From Streptomyces sp. NBC_01750 (GTDB lineage: Bacteria > Actinomycetota > Actinomycetes > Streptomycetales > Streptomycetaceae), in NCBI RefSeq assembly GCF_035918095.1, contig NZ_CP109137.1, positions 1,116,001-1,180,000 on the forward strand: a stretch of DNA of 64,000 bases, given 5' to 3'. A program made the translations under genes and the position numbers. The notes under the pieces are model-generated. The model saw only the letters and a list, made by a program, of their open reading frames with translations. It had not been told where the DNA came from and did not search any database. This document shows, one piece after another, positions 18,707 to 26,930 of the stretch (the first letter of the stretch is position 1; every line of letters starts with the position of its first letter).

Positions 18707-20430
18707 GCCCGCCACGGATCCTGCGAGTGGCCGGGCCTCTGGTCGAGCTGGACCGCACCGCCGGTACCGCCATGCATGACGTCGTGCTGCTCGGCGACGC
18801 CGGGCTTGCCGCGGAGGTGGTGGCCATCGCCGGTGACGTCGTCACCGTCCAGGCGTACGAGTACACCGGGGGCCTGGCTCCCGGACATCCGGCACACCCG
18901 CAGGGCAGTCCGTTGTCCGTACCGCTCGGTCCATGGCTGCTCGGCGGCGTCTACGACGGTCTGCTGCGGCCGCTCCAGGGGGCCGGGGACCGGCTCGTCA
19001 CCGGCACCGGCTCGCGCTCTCTTCCGTCCGACGAGCGCACCTGGCCGTTCACGCCGCGTGTGACAGAGGGGCAACAGGTAGACGAGGGCGATGTTGTCGG
19101 CGAAACCGGCGGCCCTGGCCCCGTGCCCGTCAGTGTGTTGGTACCCCCGGGCTGTTCGGGTGCCGTCTCGCGCATCGCGCCGCACGGCCGGTACCCGGCG
19201 GAAGCGGTGCTGGCCGTCGTCGCGGGCACCGAAGTGCGCATGGCCGCCGCCTGGCCGGTCCGACGCGCCCGCCCCGTGCGGGAGCGCCTGCCGGCCGCAC
19301 AGCCGCTCACCACCGGACAGCGCGCCATCGACCTCCTCTTCCCCGTGGCGCGGGGCAGCGCGGTTGCCGTTCCCGGAGGCTTCGGCACGGGCAAGACAGT
19401 GCTTCTGCAGCAGATCGCGAAGTGGTGCGACGCCCATGTGATCGTCTACGTCGGATGCGGAGAACGCGGTAACGAAATGGCCGATGTGATCGCGGAGCTG
19501 TCCGCGCTCGACGACCCGAGGACAGGGGGCCGGCTCGCCGACCGCACGGTGACCATCGCCAACACGTCGAACATGCCGATGATGGCCCGGGAGGCGAGCA
19601 TCCACACCGGCGCCACGGTCGCCGAGTACTTCCGGGACATGGGGCTCGACGTCGTGGTCATCGCCGACTCGACATCCCGCTGGGCCGAGGCACTGCGTGA
19701 GTTCGCCTCCCGGGTGGGCGCGCTGCCCACCGAGGAGGGCTATCCCGCCGGACTGGCCTCGGAACTCGCGGCGTTCTACCAACGGGCCGGAGCGGTACGG
19801 ACACTGGGCGGCCGAGAGGGCTCGGTCTCCGTGATCGGCGCTGTCTCGCCCCCCGGCGGCGATCTCACCGAACCCGTCACGGCACACACACAGCGTTTCG
19901 TACGGTGCGTGTGGACCCTCGACCGGGAGCTGGCCTACGCCCGGCACTACCCCGCCGTCTCCTGGTCGGATTCCTTCTCCCGCGAGGTCGGTGCCCTGGC
20001 CGTCGCCCACGCGCAGTCAGGAGATCCGGCCTGGGCGGAGCGCCGCGGCAGGGTGGCCGCGCTGCTCTCGGAGGCCGACCGGCTGGCCGACCTCGTCGAC
20101 CTCGTCGGCATCACCGCGCTGCCCGCACAGGAGCGGATCAGCGTGCTCGGCGGCCGCCTGGTCCGCGAGGGTGTGCTTCAGCAGAGCGCACTGTCGGAGC
20201 TGGACGCTTACTGCGCGCCGGAGAAGACAGCCGCGTTGGTGGATGCCGTCCTGGCGGTCGTCGGCCGCTGCCGGGAACTGGTCGAATCGGGCGCGGCGGC
20301 CGAAGCCGTCGAAGAGGCGGACTTCACACCTCTGTTGCGCGCCCGGGAAGAGGTCGGCCCGGGCGATGCCGCCGGGGTGGACACGCGTCGGGACGAAGTT
20401 CTCGCCTGCCTACGGGAGTTGGTGCCATGA
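18694..20430 (+). CDS. V/A-type ATPase catalytic subunit A
   Basis: The 578-residue catalytic subunit has an N-terminal beta barrel (about 1-75), the family-specific bulge insert (about 105-185), and a nucleotide-binding domain with the P-loop PGGFGTGKT at 227-235. It has GCGERGNEM at about 254-262, with the catalytic glutamate, and the Walker B/arginine region VVIADSTSRWAEALREFASR. Length and motifs are those of an active enzyme. The start is the GTG at 18694 with GGAGGCGG upstream. It hydrolyses or makes ATP in the A3B3 ring, coupled through D/F/C to the c-ring. The bulge insert and P-loop type separate it from F-type beta subunits. Confidence 0.95.
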   Translation: MGAVGPPRILRVAGPLVELDRTAGTAMHDVVLLGDAGLAAEVVAIAGDVVTVQAYEYTGGLAPGHPAHPQGSPLSVPLGPWLLGGVYDGLLRPLQGAGDRLVTGTGSRSLPSDERTWPFTPRVTEGQQVDEGDVVGETGGPGPVPVSVLVPPGCSGAVSRIAPHGRYPAEAVLAVVAGTEVRMAAAWPVRRARPVRERLPAAQPLTTGQRAIDLLFPVARGSAVAVPGGFGTGKTVLLQQIAKWCDAHVIVYVGCGERGNEMADVIAELSALDDPRTGGRLADRTVTIANTSNMPMMAREASIHTGATVAEYFRDMGLDVVVIADSTSRWAEALREFASRVGALPTEEGYPAGLASELAAFYQRAGAVRTLGGREGSVSVIGAVSPPGGDLTEPVTAHTQRFVRCVWTLDRELAYARHYPAVSWSDSFSREVGALAVAHAQSGDPAWAERRGRVAALLSEADRLADLVDLVGITALPAQERISVLGGRLVREGVLQQSALSELDAYCAPEKTAALVDAVLAVVGRCRELVESGAAAEAVEEADFTPLLRAREEVGPGDAAGVDTRRDEVLACLRELVP

Positions 20431-21815
20431 CCGACTGGGGAGAGATCGAGTACACGGCCGTCCGGGAGCTGCGCGGGCCGCTCGCCGTCATCGAGGGCGT
20501 GGCAGGCGTCGGCTGGGACGAGTTCGTGCGGATCAGTCTCGACTCCGGCGGAGAGCGGCACGGACTCGTCCTGGAAGTCGACCGCGACCTCGCCGTGGTC
20601 CAGGTCCTGGAGGGTACGGCCGGAATGGCTGCCGACCGTACCCGGGTTTCGTTCGCCGGTACTCCCCTGCGCATTCCCGTCGGAACCGGCTGGCTGGGAC
20701 GTGTGTGCAACGGCCGCGGCGAGCCGATCGACGGAGGCCCTCCGGTCTTCGGTCCCGCCGCCGCGGTCGGGGGCTCCCCGATCAACCCGGTGCGGCGTGA
20801 GCCGCCGGCCGAGCCCGTGCTGACCGGTGTGGGCGCCGTCGACGTGCTCACCACGCTGGTACGCGGTCAGAAGCTGCCGGTCTTCTCCACAGCCGGGCTG
20901 CCCCACCTCGAACTGGCCGTTCAGATCGCGGCTCAGTCCACGAGCGGAGGCGAGTCCTTCTGCGTCGTCTTCGCCGGCATGGGGCTCACCCACGCGGATG
21001 CCGACGGCGTCCGCGCGGGCCTCGCGGAACGGTTCGGCGCGGGCGAGCTGGCACTCATGCTCAACACCGCCGACGACCCGGTGATCGAACGGCTGCTCAC
21101 CCCTCGTGTGGCTCTCACCGTCGCCGAGCATCTGGCCTTCGCGGAGGGACGGCACGTGCTGGTCGTCATGACCGACATGACCGCGTACGCGGAGGCCTTG
21201 CGGGAGGTGTCCGCCGCCAGGGGCGAGATTCCGGGCCGACGTGCCTACCCCGGCTATCTCTACAGCGACCTAGCCTCGCTGTACGAGCGGTGCGGGAAGA
21301 TCCGGGGAGTGCCCGGATCCCTCACCGTGCTGCCGGTGCTCACCATGCCGGCCGGCGACATCACCCACCCGGTTCCCGATCTGACCGGGTACATCACCGA
21401 AGGCCAGATCGTGCTGTCCCCGCAAGCCCACGCTCGCGGTGTGTACCCGCCCGTGGACCCTCTCGCCTCGCTCTCCCGGCTGATGCGCAAGGGGGCAGGG
21501 CGGGGCCGGACGCGGGCCGACCATCTGGACGTCGCCGCCCAACTGCTCGCCGCTCTCGCCCGGGCCCGGCAGATCCGCGAGCTCGCCGACCTGATCGGAC
21601 GAGCGGCCCTGAGTCCGACCGACGAGCGGTATCTGGACCTCGACCAGGCGTTCTTGGACCACTTCCTGGCCCAGCGGCCCGACGAGAACCGTCCCTTCGA
21701 CGAGGCCCTGGACCGCGCCTGGCATGTGCTGCGCACCCTGCCACGGAGTCAGCTCGGCATGATTCCGTCCGAGTTCCTCGACACGCGGGCCGACGAGGCG
21801 GAGGACGACGGATGA
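20427..21815 (+). CDS. V/A-type ATPase regulatory subunit B
   Basis: The 462-residue non-catalytic head subunit starts at an ATGA overlap. Recognisable blocks are MGLTHADADGVRAGLAERFG, MTDMTAYAEALREVSAARGE (with the signature Arg-containing loop) and GRRAYPGYLYSDLASLYERC, which is diagnostic for subunit B. TVLPVLTMPAGDITHPVPDL follows. As expected for B subunits the P-loop is absent. It alternates with A in the hexamer and contributes the arginine finger. The gene is intact and full-length. Confidence 0.95.
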   Translation: MTDWGEIEYTAVRELRGPLAVIEGVAGVGWDEFVRISLDSGGERHGLVLEVDRDLAVVQVLEGTAGMAADRTRVSFAGTPLRIPVGTGWLGRVCNGRGEPIDGGPPVFGPAAAVGGSPINPVRREPPAEPVLTGVGAVDVLTTLVRGQKLPVFSTAGLPHLELAVQIAAQSTSGGESFCVVFAGMGLTHADADGVRAGLAERFGAGELALMLNTADDPVIERLLTPRVALTVAEHLAFAEGRHVLVVMTDMTAYAEALREVSAARGEIPGRRAYPGYLYSDLASLYERCGKIRGVPGSLTVLPVLTMPAGDITHPVPDLTGYITEGQIVLSPQAHARGVYPPVDPLASLSRLMRKGAGRGRTRADHLDVAAQLLAALARARQIRELADLIGRAALSPTDERYLDLDQAFLDHFLAQRPDENRPFDEALDRAWHVLRTLPRSQLGMIPSEFLDTRADEAEDDG

Positions 21816-22441
21816 CCCGGGCACGGCGTGTGCCTCCCGGCCGGGCCGGGCGGCTGCGCCTTCGCCACAACCTGGAAGTGGCACTGCGTGGCGCCGACCT
21901 GCTGGAGCGGAAACTGCGAATCCTCCGAGGCCGTCAGCGGAGCCTCCAGGAGACCGAGGAGAGCGCACGCCGCGCCTGGCTCGAGCTGCTGGCGGAGGCC
22001 GAGATCTGGCTGCTGAGGGGGCTGGTGCTGAGCGGGGAAGGTGCCCTGGAGGCAGCCGCTGTCGCGGACCGAGCGGACGTCACCGTCGAATGGACCACAT
22101 CCATGGGAGTACGGCACCCGTCGGGAGTTGTCTGGACGCCGGCGGTCCGGTCTCCGGATGAGACGGCCCCGGGGAACACGGCCCTTGCCCGAGCCGAGGC
22201 CGCCTACCGCGAGACGGTGCGCGCTGCGGCGGAGTACGCGGCTGCCCGCACCGCCTCCCGTTTGGTCGGGGCCGAGGCGGAGCGGACCCGGCAGCGGACC
22301 CGTGCACTGCGCAGGCACTGGATTCCACGACTGACCGAAGAACTCGCGGCAGCGGACCTGGCGCTGGAGCAGTCGGAGCACGAGGACTTGATTCGGCGGC
22401 GATGGGCCGCCGGTGTGCCGGACAGACCGACGACGCCGTAG
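21812..22441 (+). CDS. V/A-type ATPase subunit D (central rotor shaft)
   Basis: The 209-residue protein starts at an ATGA overlap with B. The N-terminal part has the basic start RVPPGRAGRLRLRHNLEVAL and the helix LLERKLRILRGRQRSLQETE. The C-terminal helix includes RTRALRRHWIPRLTEELAAA. Both are long antiparallel helices as in the rotor axle. It is the last gene; the converging RCK remnant ends 15 bp beyond it. The operon therefore supplies A, B, C, D, E, F, H/G, I and K, a full V/A-ATPase set. Confidence 0.9.
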   Translation: MTRARRVPPGRAGRLRLRHNLEVALRGADLLERKLRILRGRQRSLQETEESARRAWLELLAEAEIWLLRGLVLSGEGALEAAAVADRADVTVEWTTSMGVRHPSGVVWTPAVRSPDETAPGNTALARAEAAYRETVRAAAEYAAARTASRLVGAEAERTRQRTRALRRHWIPRLTEELAAADLALEQSEHEDLIRRRWAAGVPDRPTTP

Positions 22442-22456
22442 TAGGCAGCCGGTCGG

Positions 22457-22700
22457 TCATGGGAAGGCTGAATGGATCTCCTGCTCGGTGGCGCTGTGGG
22501 ACACAAGGAGCAGCTCGTCGCCGGGCCTGAGCCGTACTCCCGGCCCGGGCACCGTCGGCCGGCCGGCCCGGATCACGGTGGCGACGACGGTCCCGTCGGG
22601 CAACAGGCTCTCGGCGAGGACCTGCCCACAGCGCGTGAACGAGCGGTGATCACGGTTCCTATGATGCCCACACCCGCTTTGCTCAGGCGCAGCAAGGCCA
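22457..22700 (-). pseudogene. C-terminal remnant of a RCK/TrkA-C domain protein
   Basis: Reverse-strand reading shows LLRLSKAGVGIIGTVITARS and then the TrkA-C-like VVATVIRAGRPTVPGPGVRL and RPGDELLLVSHSATEQEIHS, ending at TGA 22457-22459. This is the usual C-terminal ligand-binding lobe of RCK-controlled ion channels or antiporters. The N-terminal part is missing and its place is taken by a nitroreductase fragment. It is not a copy of the C-terminus of the intact gene at 30918. Confidence 0.6.
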
Positions 22701-22739
22701 CGGTGTCGGCGCGGCTCCGGTTGCCTCCTCGATCAGGGA

Positions 22740-22910
22740 AATCAAGGGGGTGGCAACAGGTGCCGCGACATCGACGCCCCGGCGGTGGAACGCATTGTTC
22801 CCATGCAGGAAGCGAACTTTCCAGGGCTGGGCGTTGCGCAGGGACCGAGCAGCTGTGGCGTCCTCAACCAGGGCGTTCGCCAGGGCCGCGTCGAGTGGGC
22901 TGAAAGGCAC
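22740..22910 (-). pseudogene. N-terminal fragment of an Acg-type nitroreductase
   Basis: A GTG at 22910 with GGGAGG upstream gives VPFSPLDAALANALVEDATA and then SLRNAQPWKVRFLHGNNAFH, clearly the first 55 residues of the nitroreductase family (compare PSMHNAQPWRF in the 9322-10312 copy). Homology ends near 22740, where the frame runs into the RCK remnant. Start signals survive but the enzyme body is deleted. Confidence 0.65.
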
Positions 22911-22952
22911 GAGAGCCTCCCTCCGGGAGTCGAGTGGGCGGACAGTTGTGGA

Positions 22953-23620
22953 TCAGTCATGGGCGACGACTGCGATCGGTGAGGCGGCATGGTGCAGCAC
23001 CGCGTGCGTGACGGGCCCGATGAGGGCACCCAGCGTGGCGTGCCGGGCACGGCGCCCGACGACGATCAGCTCCGCGTCCGCCGAGGCGCACACGAGCTCG
23101 GAAGCCGACGGACCGAAAACCGCCCTCTCGACAACCCTCACGGACGGGTGCTTCTGTCGCCAGGGCAGGAGCAGGTCACTGAGCGTCCTGGCCACCTGTC
23201 GGCCCATCTCGAGGGAGATGCCGGGATCGGCGATGACCGCGTAGGTGTAGGCCGGTGGCAGTGTCCAGGCGTGCACGGCTCGCAGGGTGCAGGCACGTAG
23301 GGGGCGGCCTCCTCGAAAGCGAAGGCGATCACCTTGTCGCAGGGCTGCCGGACGTCGATCCCGACGACCACGTCCCGGTAGCGGCCCTGGGCACGACTCG
23401 TTACGTCGGAATCGTCGCCACCGGGCGGCGGATCCGCCCGCTCCGTCCCGCTACGCACCAGGACTGGGCCGACCAGGGGGATGACGGACGTTGTCGGCCA
23501 ATCCTGTGCGTGCACGAGGTGCAGGGCCGCGCCCCGCAACAGCGCCTCGCGGGCCGCCCATTCGGCGGCGGCGAGGCTTTCGGGCGAGCCGTCCAGGCCA
23601 ACCGTCACGTTGAGAGTCAT
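22953..23620 (-). pseudogene. Tandem universal stress protein with internal deletion and frameshift
   Basis: ATG 23620 begins MTLNVTVGLDGSPESLAAAE, very close to the start of the intact USP at 35394. The first domain is cut short: after PTTSVIPLVGPVLVRSGTE it passes directly to the second-domain start YRDVVVGIDVRQPCDKVIAF, so the domain-1 ATP loop is missing. Near 23,280 the frame shifts and then gives MHAWTLPPAYTYAVIADPG through to the C-terminus (IGPVTHAVLHHAASPIAVVA) with the stop at 22953. Confidence 0.75.
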
Positions 23621-23833
23621 GATGCGGACCTTCCAGGGGGCCTACTGTGCGGCGTACCGTCGCCCGTGGCCGCGCCGGGTGGCCACGGTTACAGTCTCCC
23701 GGTCTCCCGGCAGCCGCAGCAGGGGCCGAGGGGCCCCGGGCGGGACCGGACGGTTCCTCGCCGCTGGACGCCACTCGTTCCTCCCCGTACGTGTTCGGGG
23801 AGAAGCGGCCTGCCCAGCACGGCCCGACATACA

Positions 23834-23867
23834 GGACCATTGGCCCTTCCCCGGGCCCCTGCGGCCC
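23834..23867. promoter_or_regulatory. Imperfect dyads between divergent USP genes
   Basis: GGACC (23834-23838)-N3-GGCCC (23842-23846) and GGGCC (23853-23857)-N5-GGCCC (23863-23867) have the same half-sites as the 5-4-5 dyads elsewhere in the island, but spacing of three and five. They lie 69-102 bp before the USP start at 23936. No gene is seen in 23,621-23,935. Confidence 0.3.
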
Positions 23868-23935
23868 TCTCGCGCCACCGCCCGCGCAATGCCACCGTAA
23901 GAGAGATCCCTTCGGAGCAGAGCGTGCGAGGAACC

Positions 23936-24826
23936 GTGAACACATCCGAAAGCCCGAAAACCGGGCCGGTCATTGCGGGCGTGGACGGTTCGGCCAACGC
24001 CGCGGCGGCCGTGCTGTGGGCCGCGGCGGAGGCAGAGCGTCGAGGGCAGCCGCTGCACATCGTGCACGCGGCAGGTACGGACAACAGGGCCGCGTATGCC
24101 TCGGTCGAGTCCATTCGGCTGGTGCTACAGCACGGCCGGGAGCTCCTGAACGCGACGGCCGCCCGGTTCGCCGAACGCTTCCCCGGATTGCTTGTCACCA
24201 CCGAGCTCAGCCACCGCGAACCGGCGGAGACCCTGCACACGGTGGCCGGCAACCACGGCACGATCGTTGTGGGCAGCCGTGGCCTTGGCGGATTCGGCTC
24301 GCTGACGCACGGCTCCGTGGGACTGGGCACGGCAGCCGGAGCGAACGGACCGGTCGTTGTGGTGCGTGGAGTCGAGGACGCCGATAGCACAGGTACCGTG
24401 CTGGTCGGCGTGCGGGACGAGGAGGACCTCGATGTGGTCCGCCACGCGGCGCAGAGCGCACAGCTGCGCAAGGCGTCACTGAGACTGCTCAACATCTGGA
24501 ACATGTTCCAGCACGTCGGGGTCGTGGCCACCATGCTGGACGACGTAGGCGAGATCGCTCAGGAGCGGAAGGACAAGATCTCCGCCGTGGCCGCCCGCAT
24601 CCGGGACAACTTCCCGGAACCACGATGAGTGTGCGGATCGACAAGGGCATCTCGGTGGCCGAAGCTCTCGTCGACGCATCCCGCGGGGCCTACCTGCTGG
24701 TCATGGGAGGCCGAGGGGCACACCATGCCATCGGACCGGGCTCTGGGCCGGGTCACGCACGCGGTCCTGCACCACGCGCACTGCCCGGTGGAACTGGTGC
24801 CGCGTACGAAAGAGCAGGGCCCCTAG
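23936..24826 (+). pseudogene. Tandem universal stress protein with two frameshifts near its end
   Basis: The GTG at 23936 opens domain 1 (GPVIAGVDGSANAAAAVLWA; ATP loop GSRGLGGFGSLTHGSVG) and most of domain 2. The frame stops at 24628. Homology continues out of frame with VRIDKGISVAEALVDASRGA, then shifts again near 24,725 to GRVTHAVLHHAHCPVELVPR, ending near 24826. The product as read would be about 230 residues with domain 1 complete, so partial function is conceivable. The divergent partner is the broken USP at 22953-23620. Confidence 0.75.
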
Positions 24827-24872
24827 CCCAGCAACCCCTCCTGTAAGCCGCTCCGAGACACCCGGAGGAGAT

Positions 24873-25754
24873 ATGTCGGACCCCAAAAAACGCCGTCACA
24901 TCACAGTGGGCGTCGACCCGCTGAAGCCGAGTCTTCTGGCTCTCGCCTGGGCCGCCGACGAGGCCGTGCAGAGGCACCTGGCAGTGCGCCTGCTGCTCGC
25001 GGTGCCCAAGGAGGAGCATAAGCACACCGACGTCGCCCACAGAGAGGTCACGCCGCACCATCTCGCCCTGCGCAAGCGAGGTGCGGACTCACTTGCGTCG
25101 GCGGCCTCCTTCGTGCGGGCGCGCCATCCGGACCTTGAGCTGACCACTCACCTGATCGACGGTAGCCCGGCCCTCTCGCTGTGCCACGAATCCGCGAAGG
25201 CGCACATGATTGTCCTCGGCACACGTCGCCTCAGCCGAGCCGAGGAGATTCTGAGCGGCGGTTCCATCGTGGTCCCGGTGAGCGCGCAGGCGGACTGTCC
25301 GGTCGTTGTGGTCGGCGATCCGGAACACATCACCCAGGAGCCGCCGTACCTCGTCGTGGGCGTCGACGGCAGCGTCTCTTCTCGCGCTGCCGTGGCGCAG
25401 GCCCTGGAGGAGGCGAGCCTGCGCGGTGCCACATTGCGTGCGGTCTGGGCGTGGCCACGCCCAGTGTTCTCCCTCGGCGACGAGTCGGCAGGCTTCAACG
25501 AACGCCGTCGGCTGCTCTCGGAATCCACTGCTGGGTGGGCGGACAAGTACTCCGACGTCCCGGTGACCCACGAGGTCGTGCGCGGCCACCCTGTGGAAGA
25601 GCTGGCCCGTAGCTCCGAACATGCGCTGTCTGTCGTCGTCGGAAGACGAGGCCGCGGCGGCTACACAGGCATGCGCCTGGGGTCGGTGGTGCATGGACTG
25701 CTGCACCGCGCGGTCTGCCCGGTGATCACCGTTCCCACGCCACCCGGGAATTGA
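24873..25754 (+). CDS. Tandem-domain universal stress protein
   Basis: The 293-residue intact protein starts at ATG 24873 behind GGAGGAG. Domain 1 (about 1-150) starts ITVGVDPLKPSLLALAWAAD and has a poorly conserved loop (GTRRLSRAEEILSGGS). Domain 2 (about 155-293) starts YLVVGVDGSVSSRAAVAQAL and has the canonical ATP loop GRRGRGGYTGMRLGSV. So domain 2 is likely the nucleotide-binding half, the reverse of the 5306 protein. It lies 46 bp after the broken USP at 23936. Expected role: a cytosolic stress or dormancy factor. Confidence 0.88.
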   Translation: MSDPKKRRHITVGVDPLKPSLLALAWAADEAVQRHLAVRLLLAVPKEEHKHTDVAHREVTPHHLALRKRGADSLASAASFVRARHPDLELTTHLIDGSPALSLCHESAKAHMIVLGTRRLSRAEEILSGGSIVVPVSAQADCPVVVVGDPEHITQEPPYLVVGVDGSVSSRAAVAQALEEASLRGATLRAVWAWPRPVFSLGDESAGFNERRRLLSESTAGWADKYSDVPVTHEVVRGHPVEELARSSEHALSVVVGRRGRGGYTGMRLGSVVHGLLHRAVCPVITVPTPPGN

Positions 25755-25865
25755 GGATTGGGGGGTGCGGTCGGAGCCTGACAGGAGCACCGGTACGTCA
25801 GTCGGCCGCACCCCCGCATCCCGTCTCGGACGCGGCGGTTCTTCCCGAAGCGCGCTCCATGGCTC

Positions 25866-25883
25866 CCCACGGGTCCCCGTGGG
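25866..25883. repeat. Perfect inverted repeat, 8-bp arms
   Basis: CCCACGGG (25866-25873), TC, then CCCGTGGG (25876-25883). It lies 112 bp after the USP stop, has no following T-run and could be an operator rather than a terminator. Apart from this and the tRNA-like arm, 25,755-26,006 holds no gene. Confidence 0.4.
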
Positions 25884-25899
25884 CCGAGGACCGGAAGAG

Positions 25900-25916
25900 C
25901 CAGGATTCGAACCTGT
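25900..25916 (-). other. tRNA T-arm-like sequence, probably a remnant or coincidence
   Basis: Read on the reverse strand, CAGG-TTCGAAT-CCTG has the T-loop consensus with a four-pair stem, followed by a CTCTTCC acceptor-like segment. No matching 5' acceptor strand (GGAAGAG), D-arm or anticodon arm is found at the expected distance, so this is not a complete tRNA. It could be a tRNA 3' end left by an integration event. Confidence 0.25.
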
Positions 25917-26006
25917 CGGACGTACGCCTCAGCGGGTTGGCCCCCTTGCAAGAGTGCTCCTGGTGCGGTGGGTGAGGACCGGATGCGTACGGCGAACCCT
26001 ATGCAC

Positions 26007-26424
26007 TCACCAGCGGGTGAGGGCGGCGAAGGCGGGCTGGTAGAAGGTGTCGGCCATGGCTATGTCGGCCGTGAGCCAGGCGGCCGTGAACACGTAGAGG
26101 TTGGGGGCCAGGGCGATGGCCAGCACGGCGGAGACCGCGAGCAGGGAGCCGGTGGTCATCACGGCGCGCGGGCCTTGTCGGTCGAGGATGAGGCCGACGG
26201 GGATTCCGGCGACGGCGGAGACCAACAGGGCGGCGGAGAAGGCTGTGGTGGCGGCGCTGGTGGACCAGCCGGTGTCCGCGGTCACGTGGGGAAGCAGGAC
26301 GGGGAAGGCGTAGTAGACGATGCCCCAGCTGGGATCTGGGTGGCGCCAGGGCGGGGAACGCGGCACGAGGCCGCGACCGGTTCCCTGTTCCGGTCGCGGC
26401 CTCGGTGGTGTGAAGGTCGGTCAT
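26007..26424 (-). pseudogene. N-terminal fragment of a MFS transporter
   Basis: ATG 26424 (MTDLHTTEAATGTGNRSRPR) leads, after a frame change near 26,340, to WGIVYYAFPVLLPHVTADTG and three more MFS helices with the loop PVGLILDRQGPRAVMTTGSL. It ends at 26007 after four helices of about twelve. It is 7 bp downstream of the arsI-like gene on the same strand, so it was probably the third gene of the arsenic operon and perhaps its exporter. Confidence 0.7.
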
Positions 26425-26431
26425 CGTCGGA

Positions 26432-26893
26432 TCAGCACCACCCACCGGCGGCGACAGGCTTACTCGCGCCGACGTCGGCGTCCGGGCCGGTGCAGCACGA
26501 ACTGCCTTGCTGCTTGGTCAGGGTGTCGGCGTCGGCCTTGACGACGTACACCTCCCAGGGTTCCTGGCCGGGGCCGTGGACCCAGACCTTGTCCTGGAGG
26601 GCGTAGCAACAGGTGGTGTCGTTCTCCTCTGCGGTGGCCAGTCCCGCTTCGCCGAGGCGGGTGGTGGCGGCATGGACGGCGTCGGGGGTTTCGACTTCGA
26701 CGCCGAGGTGGTCCATGCGGGTGTTCTCGCCCGCGTTGCCTTCGATGAGGACGAGCTTGAGCGGTGGCTCGGCGATGGCGAAGTTGGCGTAACCGTCGCG
26801 GAGTTTGGTGGGCTCGGTGCCGAAGAGCTTGGTGTAGAAGGCGATGGACGCGGCGAGGTCGGGGACGCGGAGGGCGAGCTGTACGCGGGACAT
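26432..26893 (-). CDS. arsI: ArsI/CadI-family vicinal-oxygen-chelate protein
   Basis: The 153-residue protein has a glyoxalase/VOC fold. It starts MSRVQLALRVPDLAASIAFY, with metal-ligand candidates in MDHLGVEVE and PWEVYVV. The vicinal cysteine pair in TTCCYALQDKVWVHG is characteristic of ArsI C-As lyases and CadI proteins, where it binds trivalent organoarsenicals. The Cys/Gly-rich C-terminus (SSCCTG, GGWC) adds further thiols. ArsI uses Fe(II) and O2 to cleave the C-As bond of methylarsenite or aromatic arsenicals. The gene is 37 bp downstream of the ArsO-like flavoprotein in one operon, under the dyad operator at 28352. The CadI alternative has not been excluded. Confidence 0.8.
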   Translation of the reverse strand: MSRVQLALRVPDLAASIAFYTKLFGTEPTKLRDGYANFAIAEPPLKLVLIEGNAGENTRMDHLGVEVETPDAVHAATTRLGEAGLATAEENDTTCCYALQDKVWVHGPGQEPWEVYVVKADADTLTKQQGSSCCTGPDADVGASKPVAAGGWC

Positions 26894-26930
26894 GACGAGC
26901 CTCCTGCTGAATGGATGGATGGGTGAGGAC

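Noticed and set aside
25861..25990. Functional tRNA on the reverse strand
   Set aside because: Only a T-arm-like piece is present; no acceptor partner, D-arm or anticodon stem can be drawn.
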